Below, in pieces: positions 3,481-11,276 of a stretch of 16,140 bases of DNA. The stretch covers positions 1-16,140 of the forward strand of contig CAZVLQ010000030.1 of the NCBI GenBank assembly GCA_964628185.1. The letters run 5' to 3'. A model generated the notes under the pieces. It searched no databases and had not been told where the DNA came from. It worked only from the letters and a program-made list of their open reading frames with translations. Position numbers and translations under genes: made by a program. The number at the start of each line of letters is the position of its first letter. Positions within the stretch are counted from its first letter, which is position 1. This DNA is from CAZVLQ01 sp964628185. GTDB lineage: Bacteria > Pseudomonadota > Zetaproteobacteria > Mariprofundales > Mariprofundaceae.

Positions 3481-5396
3481 CCCGCCGCCAGGGATTTCCG
3501 TTTGGCTTCCAGCTCCTCCCAGCGCGCATAGACGCCGGTGAGCGCGACCTCCAGCTCGTGCAGGCGGTGCTGATCGCGCCGGTAGCCTTCGGCATCGTTG
3601 CTGAAATAATCCGGATCGCAGAAGCGCGCTTCAATTTCTGACTTCTCTGACTCGATTGCCTCGATCTTTTCGGGCAGCGCATCCAGTTCCCGCTGATCCT
3701 TGTAGGACAGCTTCACGCTTGTTTTGTCCATTTTTACCGATTTTTCTGTACTTTTTATCTGTTTTTCCAGTTTTTTTGCCTCTTTTTGCTCACTTTGGCG
3801 AACCTTCCATGCCTGGTAATCGGAATATCCGCCGTCGATCGGCACGACCAGGCCATCGCCCTCAAAGGCCAGCACCTTTGATACAACCCGATCCATGAAG
3901 GCGCGGTCATGGCTAACCATGATCACCGTACCGTCATAGTCGGCCAGCGCCTGCTCCAGTACGGCAAGCGTGCCGATATCCAGATCGTTGGTTGGTTCAT
4001 CGAGCACCAGCAGGTTGGCCGGTTCCAGCAGCAGTTTCGCCAGCATCAGGCGCCCCTTTTCACCGCCTGAGAGCGCCGCCACGCGGGAATGCAGGCGTTC
4101 TTTATCGAACAGGAAATCCTGCATGTAGGAAACAACATGGCGCGGTTCATGGCCGCCGACATGCACATAGTTACCGCCCTGCGGCAGTAGCACATCCCTG
4201 ATCTTCATCCGTGGATCCAGTTCGCGCATCTGGGTCAGGAATGCCGGAGCCAGGCGCACGCCGTGGCGCACACGGCCGGCATCCGGCTTTAGCTCGCCGA
4301 GCAGTATTCTGAGCAATGTCGTTTTGCCGATGCCGTTCGGGCCGATCAGACCGATGCGGTCGCCGGCCATGATTTTATGACGGAAATCGCGCACAATCAC
4401 CGTATCGCCAAAGGCATGCGATACATCCACCGCCTCGATCAGCATCTTGCCCGGCTTGACGCCACAGGCCACGCGCAATTCAACATCGCCGCCATGCAAC
4501 CGGCGTGCCGCCCGCTGCCGGCGCAAGTCCTCCAGCGCCCGTACACGTCCTTCGTTGCGCCTGCGCCGTGCCGGAATTCCTCTCCGTATCCAGCGTTCCT
4601 CACCGGCCAGCAACCTGTCGAATTTGCGGTGGCGCACCGCCTCCGTAGCCAGCATTTCGGCTTTTTTCTCCAGGTATTCGGCGTAGGTGCAGGAGAAATG
4701 CCTTAAATGCCCGCGATCCAGTTCGACGATCTCCTCAGCCACGGCATCGAGGAAATAGCGATCATGGGTGACAAACACCACCGCACCCGGAAAGGCGGCG
4801 ACAAAATCCTCCAGCCATTCGATGGACGCCACGTCCAGATGGTTGGTCGGTTCGTCAAGCAGCAACACATCCGGCTCGGCCACCACGGCGCGGGCCAGCG
4901 CCACGCGCCTGAGCCAGCCGCCCGAGAGTTCGCCGGCATCGCGCTCCGCTTCCAGACTAAGCCTTGAAATTGCTGTTTCGATGCGTGAATGGAATCGCCA
5001 GGCGCCGATTCGCTCCAGTTTCGCCTGCAGGCGATCCAGCCTGTTGAGCGCCCGCGCCGACGTATTCCCGTCGAGCGCCTGCACAGCCGCGTGGTAATCC
5101 TCCAGCGCCCTGGCCACATCTCCCAGGCCCCCGGCCACGATATGGAACACGCTCCGCCCGGCCTTGAAATGCGGCGCCTGCGGCAGGCAGGCGACGCGCG
5201 TGCCGCCGCGCAGCGTAATGTCTCCGCTGTCCGTCTCCATCTGACCGGCCATGATTTTCAGCAGCGTGGATTTACCCTCGCCGTTGCGGCCAATCAGGCC
5301 GAGGCGCACGCCGCGTCCGATGCTGAGCGAGACATCGTCGAGCAGCACCTGCGGTCCGAAGGCCTTGGAAATATGATTAAGGGTCATGACCGGCAT
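3477..5396 (-). CDS. uup: ABC-F family ATPase, Uup type
   Basis: The 639-residue soluble protein has two ABC cassettes and no membrane segment, as in ABC-F proteins. Cassette 1 has Walker A GRNGEGKS (36-43), signature LSGGW (157) and Walker B with DEPTNHLD (about 176-188). Cassette 2 has Walker A GPNGIGKT (352-359), signature LSGGEKGR (442-449) and DEPTNDLD (467-474). The inter-cassette linker (about 235-300) is basic. A C-terminal extension rich in Lys and Glu (about 530-639) looks like the coiled-coil domain that sets Uup apart from EttA. The length matches Uup (about 635). Uup acts at the ribosome and in limiting precise excision of transposons in E. coli. Start is ATG at 5396 or the fourth codon; a GCAGG-TTAG-CCTGC hairpin on the coding strand lies just upstream and may cover the binding site. 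Confidence 0.92.
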   Translation of the reverse strand: MPVMTLNHISKAFGPQVLLDDVSLSIGRGVRLGLIGRNGEGKSTLLKIMAGQMETDSGDITLRGGTRVACLPQAPHFKAGRSVFHIVAGGLGDVARALEDYHAAVQALDGNTSARALNRLDRLQAKLERIGAWRFHSRIETAISRLSLEAERDAGELSGGWLRRVALARAVVAEPDVLLLDEPTNHLDVASIEWLEDFVAAFPGAVVFVTHDRYFLDAVAEEIVELDRGHLRHFSCTYAEYLEKKAEMLATEAVRHRKFDRLLAGEERWIRRGIPARRRRNEGRVRALEDLRRQRAARRLHGGDVELRVACGVKPGKMLIEAVDVSHAFGDTVIVRDFRHKIMAGDRIGLIGPNGIGKTTLLRILLGELKPDAGRVRHGVRLAPAFLTQMRELDPRMKIRDVLLPQGGNYVHVGGHEPRHVVSYMQDFLFDKERLHSRVAALSGGEKGRLMLAKLLLEPANLLVLDEPTNDLDIGTLAVLEQALADYDGTVIMVSHDRAFMDRVVSKVLAFEGDGLVVPIDGGYSDYQAWKVRQSEQKEAKKLEKQIKSTEKSVKMDKTSVKLSYKDQRELDALPEKIEAIESEKSEIEARFCDPDYFSNDAEGYRRDQHRLHELEVALTGVYARWEELEAKRKSLAAG

Positions 5397-5538
5397 GGGC
5401 GCAGGCTAACCTGCTTTACTTACAAATGCTGCGCCTCTACCGAACTTGCCGAAGTCCGCGCGCGGGCTTTCACTTTAACCCGTATATTGCATGAAGGCGG
5501 ACATATTCCAGAAGACGGAAGACAGGAGGGTAGAGTAG

Positions 5539-5576
5539 GAGCCAAGGTAAGATAAAAAGTCTTTTATCTTAGGCTC
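5539..5576. terminator. Hairpin between uup and lon, possible terminator or repeat arm
   Basis: TAAGATAAAA (5548-5557) and TTTTATCTTA (5562-5571) form a perfect 10-bp stem around the 4-base loop AGTC. Outside it, GAGCC (5539-5543) pairs with GGCTC (5572-5576) after a 4-base bulge. The inner stem is AT-rich and no T tract follows on either strand, so it is not a textbook terminator. It lies between lon (ends 5656) and uup (starts 5396), both on the minus strand. Confidence 0.45.
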
Positions 5577-5582
5577 TCTTCC

Positions 5583-5608
5583 CTCTGTGTATCTCTGTGT
5601 CCTCTGTG
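5583..5608. repeat. Three CTCTGTG (CACAGAG) direct repeats
   Basis: CTCTGTG recurs at 5583-5589, 5593-5599 and 5602-5608, spaced 10 and 9 bases apart, directly beside the hairpin at 5539-5576. From memory, intergenic elements built of CACAGAG units occur in many environmental bacterial genomes; this cannot be checked here. The rest of 5397-5655 holds no credible gene. Confidence 0.6.
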
Positions 5609-5655
5609 GTAAAATATTTCTTGTTCCGGGTCGTGATCCCGCGAGAATCGGGAAT

Positions 5656-8103
5656 TCAGGCTACGGCCCTGACCGGGCGCAAACGAATGCCGAACATCAG
5701 TTTGGCGACATCGTCAAAATGTTTCACATAATGGATGGTCAGCCCTTCCGTCACCGTTTTCGGCAACTCCTCCACATCCACTTCGTTGGCGGCGGGAAGA
5801 ATGACTTCAAATACGCCGAGGCGCTTTGCCGCCAGCAATTTCTCGCGCTCGCCGCCAATGGCCAGCACCTCGCCGGTCAGGGTCATCTCGCCGGTCATTG
5901 CCATCGGCGCCGAGGGGGCGTTCAGGGCCAGGGACAACAGCGAGGTGGCCATCGTGATGCCGGCGCTGGGTCCATCCTTCGGTACGGCGCCTTCCGGCAC
6001 ATGCAGGTGGACGTTCGCCTTGTCGAAGAAGTCGTTCGGTGCGCCGAAGCGGGCCAGGTTGGCCGTGACATAGGAATAGGCGATTTCCGCCGATTCCTGC
6101 ATGACCTTGCCGAGCTGGCCGGTCAACTTCAGACCGCGCCGGTCGCGGTGTGAGACCGTGGCTTCCAGCGTCAGCGTGGTCCCGCCCATCGCCGTCCATG
6201 CAAGTCCCGTGGAAAGGCCCACGCCCTGACGCAGCTTCTTGCCCCGGAAGCGGGGCTTGCCGACAAGATCATCAAGCATCCTGACCTTGATTGTCACGGG
6301 CGGCGTCATCTCTTTCCGGACCAGTTTCATGGCCACCTTGCGCTGAATCTTCTTTAACAACTGTTCCAGCTGGCGCACCCCGGGCTCACGTGCGTAATCC
6401 TCAACCAGATGCTTCAGTGCGGTAAGGCTGAGCTTGATTTCACTGCGTTTGAGCGCATTTTCCTTCAGCAGCCTGGGCCACAGGTGCCTGCGGGCAATGT
6501 CTATTTTCTCCGGACTGATATAGCCCGGAAGGCGGATGATTTCAGCCCGGTCCAGCAGCGGCGGCGGCACGGTATCCAGCTGGTTGGCGGTGAGCAGAAA
6601 GAGCACCCGTGACAAATCAAAGCGCACATCCATATAGTGATCGAGAAAATCACTGTTCTGCTCGGGATCAAGCACTTCCAGCAGGGCGCTTGAAGGATCG
6701 CCGCGGAAATCCGTGCCGATCTTGTCCACCTCGTCAATCATGATGACCGGGTTTGCCGCCCCAAGCTGTTTCAGGGCCTGAATGATCTTGCCCGGCATGG
6801 CGCCGATGTAGGTGCGGCGATGACCCTTGATTTCCGCTTCATCACGCATGCCGCCCACGGAAAAGCGGTAAAACGGCCGGCCGACGGCCTCTGCGATGGC
6901 GCGCCCCATACTGGTTTTGCCCACGCCGGGCGGTCCGACAAACAAAATAATGGAACCGCCGACCTCCTTTTTGCGCGCCCCCACCGCGATAAACTCCAGG
7001 ATACGCTCCTTGACGTCCTCAAGCCCCGAGTGGTCCCGGTTCAGGGCACGCGACGCCGTGCCCAGATTCAGGCGATCCTTGCCGTATTTGCCCCACGGCA
7101 GGCTGGTCAGCCAGTCCAGATAATTGCGTGAAACGCCATATTCCGGCGAGGACGGGTCGAGCATGGAAAGCTTGTGGATTTCCTCTTTGAAGCGATCCCC
7201 GGCTTCGTCCGAAAAGTGCAGTTTTCTGGCCCGTTTCTTCAGCCGTTTGATTTCCGCCTGGCGCGGATCTTCCTCCATGCCCAGCTCACGCTGAATTTCG
7301 TGCAGTTGCTCGTGGAGGAAAAACTTGCGCTGCTGTTCGGAAACGCGCTCGTCAATATTTTTGCGGATACGGCTCTGCAATTTGCTGACGTTTAACTCAC
7401 GATTCAAGAGGGTCATGACCTTCTTCATGCGCTCGAAGATCGGATAGGTTTCCAGCACATTCTGAAGCTCATCCCGGTCCGCCGTGGTCAGGCTGGCGGC
7501 AAAATCCGCCAGATGGTTGGGCTCATCCAGCCCGAAACGCGACAGGAACATCCGCAATTCCTCTTCGTGCAGCGGGTTATGCTTGAGCAGTTCCTTGATG
7601 GTATTGATGATGGCGACGGTGTAGGCGCGCAATTCCACATTATCCTGGTAATCGGTTTCCAGATGATATTGCACGCGGGCCCGGATGTGGGGCGGCCCCG
7701 AAAGAAAGGACTGAATGCGGCAGCGATCCACGCACTCCACTATCAGATGCAGGCCGTGTTCGGCGATCTCGACCGCCTTGAGCACCTTGGCCGCCACGCC
7801 CACCCGATGCAGATTTTCCGGCGCAAACGGCGCATCCTCATCCTTCAACATGACCAGACCGACATGCTTCTGCCCGGCCTTGGCGATCTCCTTGAGCACC
7901 GCGGCCATTTCCTCGCCCTCGTACATCAGGGGCACGATCAGGCCAGGGAAGAGCGGCCGGTTTGAAAGCGGCAGAATACTGAGATATGGCGGCAACAGCT
8001 CCCTGGCGACTACCAGTGAGGAACCCTGTACCGGATTGTTTTCCCCGCCTTGCGTAATGTCGGACGGGTCTATAATTTCGGGATCCTGGATTTCATCTGT
8101 CAT
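5656..8103 (-). CDS. lon: ATP-dependent Lon protease (LonA type)
   Basis: The 815-residue protein has the three LonA parts: an N-terminal substrate-binding domain (about 40-240, starting near LPLSNRPLFPG), a coiled coil around 245-300, an AAA+ module with Walker A GPPGVGKT (390-397) and Walker B VIMIDEVD (453-460), and a serine protease domain. The catalytic serine is S713 in PKDGPSAG, and the lysine is K755 in GEREKLLAA, the counterparts of E. coli S679 and K722. Lon degrades misfolded and short-lived regulatory proteins in the cytoplasm, and in the TA field is the classical protease for antitoxins. The length (E. coli Lon is 784) includes about 30 extra residues at the N terminus (acidic and polar) before the conserved domain. 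No other start is suitable. It is divergent from htpX with a 98-bp shared region. Confidence 0.96.
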   Translation of the reverse strand: MTDEIQDPEIIDPSDITQGGENNPVQGSSLVVARELLPPYLSILPLSNRPLFPGLIVPLMYEGEEMAAVLKEIAKAGQKHVGLVMLKDEDAPFAPENLHRVGVAAKVLKAVEIAEHGLHLIVECVDRCRIQSFLSGPPHIRARVQYHLETDYQDNVELRAYTVAIINTIKELLKHNPLHEEELRMFLSRFGLDEPNHLADFAASLTTADRDELQNVLETYPIFERMKKVMTLLNRELNVSKLQSRIRKNIDERVSEQQRKFFLHEQLHEIQRELGMEEDPRQAEIKRLKKRARKLHFSDEAGDRFKEEIHKLSMLDPSSPEYGVSRNYLDWLTSLPWGKYGKDRLNLGTASRALNRDHSGLEDVKERILEFIAVGARKKEVGGSIILFVGPPGVGKTSMGRAIAEAVGRPFYRFSVGGMRDEAEIKGHRRTYIGAMPGKIIQALKQLGAANPVIMIDEVDKIGTDFRGDPSSALLEVLDPEQNSDFLDHYMDVRFDLSRVLFLLTANQLDTVPPPLLDRAEIIRLPGYISPEKIDIARRHLWPRLLKENALKRSEIKLSLTALKHLVEDYAREPGVRQLEQLLKKIQRKVAMKLVRKEMTPPVTIKVRMLDDLVGKPRFRGKKLRQGVGLSTGLAWTAMGGTTLTLEATVSHRDRRGLKLTGQLGKVMQESAEIAYSYVTANLARFGAPNDFFDKANVHLHVPEGAVPKDGPSAGITMATSLLSLALNAPSAPMAMTGEMTLTGEVLAIGGEREKLLAAKRLGVFEVILPAANEVDVEELPKTVTEGLTIHYVKHFDDVAKLMFGIRLRPVRAVA

Positions 8104-8107
8104 TCAC

Positions 8108-8138
8108 ATTATATAGTGAATCCTTACCGTCCTTTCAA
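8108..8138 (-). promoter_or_regulatory. Candidate lon promoter
   Basis: On the minus strand TTGAAA (8138-8133) is followed after 17 bp by TATATA (8115-8110), with TATAAT overlapping at 8113-8108. The ATG of lon begins only 4 to 6 bases later, so transcription from this promoter would give a transcript with almost no leader. The only Shine-Dalgarno-like AAGGA lies 17 nt upstream of the ATG, inside the promoter. Confidence 0.55.
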
Positions 8139-8142
8139 GGGG

Positions 8143-8185
8143 CTTGAAAACAGCCTGCGCTGCCATCACATTGGAAGCGTATAAT
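8143..8185 (+). promoter_or_regulatory. Candidate htpX promoter region
   Basis: CTTGAAA (8143-8149), the sigma-32 type -35 motif, is followed after 12 bp by GCCATCA (8162-8168), a partial match to the heat-shock -10 consensus CCCATNT. A separate TATAAT (8180-8185) lies 21 bp upstream of the ATG but lacks a good -35. The CTTGAAA is one arm of the palindrome TTTCAAG-GGG-CTTGAAA (8133-8149), whose other arm serves the lon promoter. Confidence 0.45.
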
Positions 8186-8201
8186 TTTCCGGAGGTAACA
8201 C

Positions 8202-9122
8202 ATGCGCTGGGCCAAAAGCATGCTTTTACTGATAGCCGCCAATTTCCTCGTCTTTTTTGCGCTGATTATCAGCGGCAATATCCTGATTTATTTCGTACTG
8301 CCCGCTCTCGGCATTGATCTGCGGGGGCACTTTGCCTCAAGCCAGTTCGCCTGGGCGATGGTCTTCGGTTTCGGGGGCGCCTTTATCTCCCTGTTCATGT
8401 CGAAAACCATTGCCAGACGCAGCATGCGCATGCAGCAGGTGACGCAGCCTTCCACGCCGAAGGAAGTGCTGGTGTTCAATACGGTCAGGGAACTGGCCAC
8501 ACGTGAGGGACTCAGGATGCCCGAAGTCTGGGTCTACTGGGATGACGTGCCCAATGCCTTCGCCACGGGCCCAACGCGCAATTCCGCCATGGTCGCGGTA
8601 TCCTCGGGGCTGGTCAACAGCCTTTCCGATGATGAAGTGCGCGCCGTGCTGGCCCATGAAATGGGGCATGTGAGCAACGGCGACATGCTTTCGATGACGC
8701 TGTTGCAGGGACTGATGAATACCTTTGTCTATTTCCTGGCCAGCATGATTGCACGCGCCGTTGCCAGTGCGGGTTCGCGGGACGGTGAAATGAGCTACGG
8801 CCTTTATTTCATAGTTGATATCGTTCTACAGATACTGTTTTCCATTCTGGCGCTTATCGTGATCAGCTGGTTTTCGCGCCGCCGCGAATTCCGCGCCGAT
8901 GCCTTTTCAGCACGCGCCTATGGCCCGGAGGCAATGATTGCCGCGCTTTCCCGCCTGCAGGCGGTCACGGCCCGGACCGCGGACGAGGCGGCATTGAAGC
9001 CGCAAGCCGATCCCGTGGCAACGATGAAAATCAATAATCCGGTGCGCATCATGCATATGTTTGCCACCCATCCGCCGATCGAGCTGCGAATCGCGGCCCT
9101 CAGGAATCTGACACACTCCTGA
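8202..9122 (+). CDS. htpX: Membrane zinc metalloprotease HtpX
   Basis: The 306-residue protein has the zinc motif HEMGH at 152-156 (H152, E153, H156) and the third ligand E229 in RRREFRADAFS, as in the M48B peptidase HtpX. Hydrophobic segments lie at about 4-30, 46-66, 165-190 and 200-222, so it sits in the inner membrane. The C-terminal FATHPPIELRIAALR matches HtpX. In E. coli (293 residues) it works with FtsH in quality control of membrane proteins and is under CpxR and heat-shock control. CGGAGG at 8190-8195 is placed well for the ATG. It is divergent from lon, so two stress proteases share a regulatory region. Confidence 0.95.
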   Translation: MRWAKSMLLLIAANFLVFFALIISGNILIYFVLPALGIDLRGHFASSQFAWAMVFGFGGAFISLFMSKTIARRSMRMQQVTQPSTPKEVLVFNTVRELATREGLRMPEVWVYWDDVPNAFATGPTRNSAMVAVSSGLVNSLSDDEVRAVLAHEMGHVSNGDMLSMTLLQGLMNTFVYFLASMIARAVASAGSRDGEMSYGLYFIVDIVLQILFSILALIVISWFSRRREFRADAFSARAYGPEAMIAALSRLQAVTARTADEAALKPQADPVATMKINNPVRIMHMFATHPPIELRIAALRNLTHS

Positions 9123-9177
9123 TAATTCGGCAGGCAGGCGGTCCGCATTCCGAACGCGAATATGGCGGCTGCAAAAA

Positions 9178-9915
9178 ATGGCGTCTATGATATCCGTGAT
9201 GAAGCATCAAAGCGCCGCCATTCTGGTGATTGGCAACGAAATCCTGTCCGGCCGCACCCGGGACGAAAATGCCTGGCTGGCGGCGGGACGGCTGTTTGAA
9301 TGCGGTTGCAGGCTGGAAGAAATTGCCGTGGTAGCGGATGTTTCCACGGCTATTGTCAGCGCTCTGAATCGTTTGCGGCATGCATACGAAGCCGTCATCA
9401 CCAGCGGCGGCATCGGGCCCACACATGATGATATCACCATGCATGCCGTCGCCGGGGCCTTCGGCGTTTCTCTTGTGGAACACGCGGAAACCCTGAAAAT
9501 TATGGCCCGGCACTATGGCGCCGGCCAGATCAATTCCGGTCGCAGGCGCATGGCCATGCTTCCGGCCGGTGCCAGCCCTGTTGCCAGCGGGAAAAGCATC
9601 GCCCCGGGCGCCCGAATCGGGAATGTTTACGTGCTCGCAGGCGTTCCGGAGATTTTCGCCTCGCAACTGGAGGCGATTCTGCCGCACTTCGGCGGCCGGC
9701 CATTTCAGCGGCGGGAAATTGAGGTCGCCTTGCCTGAAAGCAGCTTTTCCGAGGCGCTCGATCACATCCAGAAGTGTTTCCCCAATGTTGAGATCGGTTC
9801 CTACCCCAGCGAGTGCGGCCGTGAGCCGCACGGGAAAATCTGTCTGAGCGGCCGGGACCCGGCGGAGCTGGAGAGAGCGGAGGCCGCGGTGAAGCACATG
9901 TTCGCTTCAATCTGA
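9178..9915 (+). CDS. CinA-type MoCF (molybdopterin-binding) domain protein, stand-alone
   Basis: The 245-residue protein matches the COG1058 N-terminal domain of CinA: ILVIGNEILSGRTRDENA (15-32), TSGGIGPTHDDIT (75-87), and PGARIGNVYVLAGVPEIF in the middle. The CinA C-terminal nicotinamide-nucleotide deamidase domain is missing, so it is the short form found in many proteobacteria. The exact reaction of the short form is not settled (the full-length family includes ADP-ribose pyrophosphatase activity). Possible starts are 9178, 9187 and 9199; none has a strong ribosome binding site, and the last would give MKHQSAAILVIGNE, closest to the family. It follows htpX after 55 bp on the same strand. 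Confidence 0.85.
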   Translation: MASMISVMKHQSAAILVIGNEILSGRTRDENAWLAAGRLFECGCRLEEIAVVADVSTAIVSALNRLRHAYEAVITSGGIGPTHDDITMHAVAGAFGVSLVEHAETLKIMARHYGAGQINSGRRRMAMLPAGASPVASGKSIAPGARIGNVYVLAGVPEIFASQLEAILPHFGGRPFQRREIEVALPESSFSEALDHIQKCFPNVEIGSYPSECGREPHGKICLSGRDPAELERAEAAVKHMFASI

Positions 9916-10082
9916 CCGGTGCCATCAATCCCGTATGGGTTGGCGGTTGCAGGCCGATCGATCTGCGCATGTATCTCTGGACGGAGACGACTGGAAGCCG
10001 GAATATCATCGTATCGTTTGCCGCTTCGGCATTTGCTCGCAGCTTGTCATCGCCATCCCCGTTAACAATGTACGCGATGTTA

Positions 10083-10694
10083 TTAACCTGAACCCTTCTT
10101 CAAGTGACGGGCGGCGTTCCCGGGGTTGTCCGCATCAAGAATGGCACTTATCACTGCCACGCCGCAAGCGGCGAGCGTTTGCCGGTTTTTTTGCGTAATG
10201 CCGCCCAGGGCAATAACGGGCAGCGCCGCATTTTCCGCCAGCCGCTGGAATCGCGCCACGCCGAGATGCGGTGCGCCAGGATGACTGGGCGTGGGAAAAA
10301 CAGGAGAAAGCAGGACGAAATCCGCCCCGGAGCGCGCCGCCCGGTCGAGTTCGGATTTATTGTGACAGGACGCTGAAATGCTCAGGCCTGGATGATTCAT
10401 CCAGGCCCGTATGGCAGGGATATCACCCATATCCCCCGCGCTTACGTGTACGCCGTCGGCCCCGACCGCCTTTGCCACATCGGCCTGGCTATGGATGATC
10501 AGGGATGCTGCATGCGACCTGGTCATGCTTCTCAGACGGGCGCAAAAGGCCAGCAGGCGGGCGCTGTCCATCTGTTTTTCACGTACCAGGACAGCATCGA
10601 CCCCGCCCGTGAGGGCGGCATCCACAGCCTCAAAAAAACGCCCGCGCAGCATGCGCGAGCTGTCCGTGATCAGGATCAGGCGGGGAAGCTGCAA
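10083..10694 (-). CDS. ThiE/TenI-family protein (thiamine-phosphate synthase-like)
   Basis: The 203-residue protein has a TIM-barrel of the TMP synthase/TenI family: LILITD (6-11), REK (38-40), ADGVHVSAGD (79-88), SASCHN (107-112), SPVFPTPSHPG (130-140) and ALGGI (162-166). ThiE joins HMP-pyrophosphate to the thiazole phosphate. Two active-site regions differ from true ThiE: the usual NDR/D motif reads HSQAD (68-72), and the lysine of the T-x-K-P loop is replaced (PTPSHPG). The CH and SHPGAP features resemble the ThiE-like domain fused to MutT/Nudix proteins in gammaproteobacteria, but no Nudix domain is here. True synthase activity is therefore uncertain. The start is TTG at 10694, one base after the stop of the DUF2782 gene, so translation is probably coupled. 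Confidence 0.8.
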   Translation of the reverse strand: MQLPRLILITDSSRMLRGRFFEAVDAALTGGVDAVLVREKQMDSARLLAFCARLRSMTRSHAASLIIHSQADVAKAVGADGVHVSAGDMGDIPAIRAWMNHPGLSISASCHNKSELDRAARSGADFVLLSPVFPTPSHPGAPHLGVARFQRLAENAALPVIALGGITQKNRQTLAACGVAVISAILDADNPGNAARHLKKGSG

Positions 10695-10695
10695 C

Positions 10696-11106
10696 TCAGA
10701 ATCGTTTAAATACCCACACCGGCGGTGTTATGTACTTGTAGCCTCCCGGCAATCTGCGCTTGAACACACCATCGCCGTTGCTGTCATACAGATAATATGC
10801 CGGGCTGTCTCCGGCCGGTTTTACCCGGACCATAAAAACGCGCCCGCGTACGGAATATTCCTCCACCGTGGCACCGTCCGAACGCTTGAAAATGCGCATA
10901 TGCACATTCTTGCCGACTTCAGGTGCGGCGAATTCCCTGCCCAGCTGCCCTTCCTTACCGGCCGGTTGCACGGTTTCTCTTGCTTCCGGTGTGTTTTGTA
11001 CCGCGGTTGGAGGCGGGAGCACCGGTGAACGATCCGCCGCCATGGCCGGAATCGCTGTCAATGCGAGGCCGGCCAGAAGAAGAAAACGAGTCGGATCCAT
11101 ATCCAT
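10696..11106 (-). CDS. DUF2782-family periplasmic protein
   Basis: The chosen reading begins MDMDPTRFLLLAGLALTAIPAMAADRS, with a signal peptide (hydrophobic core LLLAGLALTAIPA, cleavage after AMA), which argues against a longer version with 33 more residues. The mature part has a Pro/Thr-rich segment and then the DUF2782 core: TVEEYSVRGRVFMVRVKP, then YYLYDSNGDGVFKRR, ending in PVWVFKRF. The family has no known function; it is small and secreted in beta- and gammaproteobacteria. It can start at either ATG (11106 or 11100). It precedes the ThiE-like gene in the same operon and is divergent from the Yip1-family gene. Confidence 0.82.
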   Translation of the reverse strand: MDMDPTRFLLLAGLALTAIPAMAADRSPVLPPPTAVQNTPEARETVQPAGKEGQLGREFAAPEVGKNVHMRIFKRSDGATVEEYSVRGRVFMVRVKPAGDSPAYYLYDSNGDGVFKRRLPGGYKYITPPVWVFKRF

Positions 11107-11107
11107 A

Positions 11108-11137
11108 AGTATAGACTGAACAGCCAACCTTACACAA
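11108..11137 (-). promoter_or_regulatory. Candidate promoter of the DUF2782-thiE-like operon
   Basis: On the minus strand TTGTGT (11137-11132) is followed after 18 bp by TATACT (11113-11108). The -10 box lies one base before the first ATG (11106) and 7 bases before the second (11100), so a transcript from here would be leaderless and favour the second ATG. No Shine-Dalgarno sequence is seen for either. Confidence 0.35.
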
Positions 11138-11276
11138 TGAGCCAGTTGCAACATTCCGGGTGGACGGGCGGCAATCCATCCTTGAAGGCGGCATGGGGAA
11201 GCCAATTGCCGCTCATGCGCATGTCGTTTCCGGGAACATCATCCTGTAGTATGCGGGGACAGGGAGGATGAAAACA

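Noticed and set aside
3656..8116. Plus-strand open frames opposite uup and lon
   Set aside because: Uup and Lon are full length with all motifs in place; the opposing frames are rich in Arg, Pro and Ser, as expected for shadows in GC-rich DNA.
10019..10031. TGCCG-CTT-CGGCA hairpin as a terminator for the CinA-type gene
   Set aside because: The stem has only five base pairs and just three T residues follow, so it is not convincing.
9935..10198. Plus-strand 87-codon ORF between the CinA-type gene and the ThiE-like gene
   Set aside because: It overlaps the 3' end of the ThiE-like gene by over 100 bases in antisense, has no ribosome binding site and no recognisable family.
11107..11205. N-terminal extension of the DUF2782 protein by 33 residues
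   Set aside because: It would place a signal peptide in the middle of the protein and cover the likely promoter.
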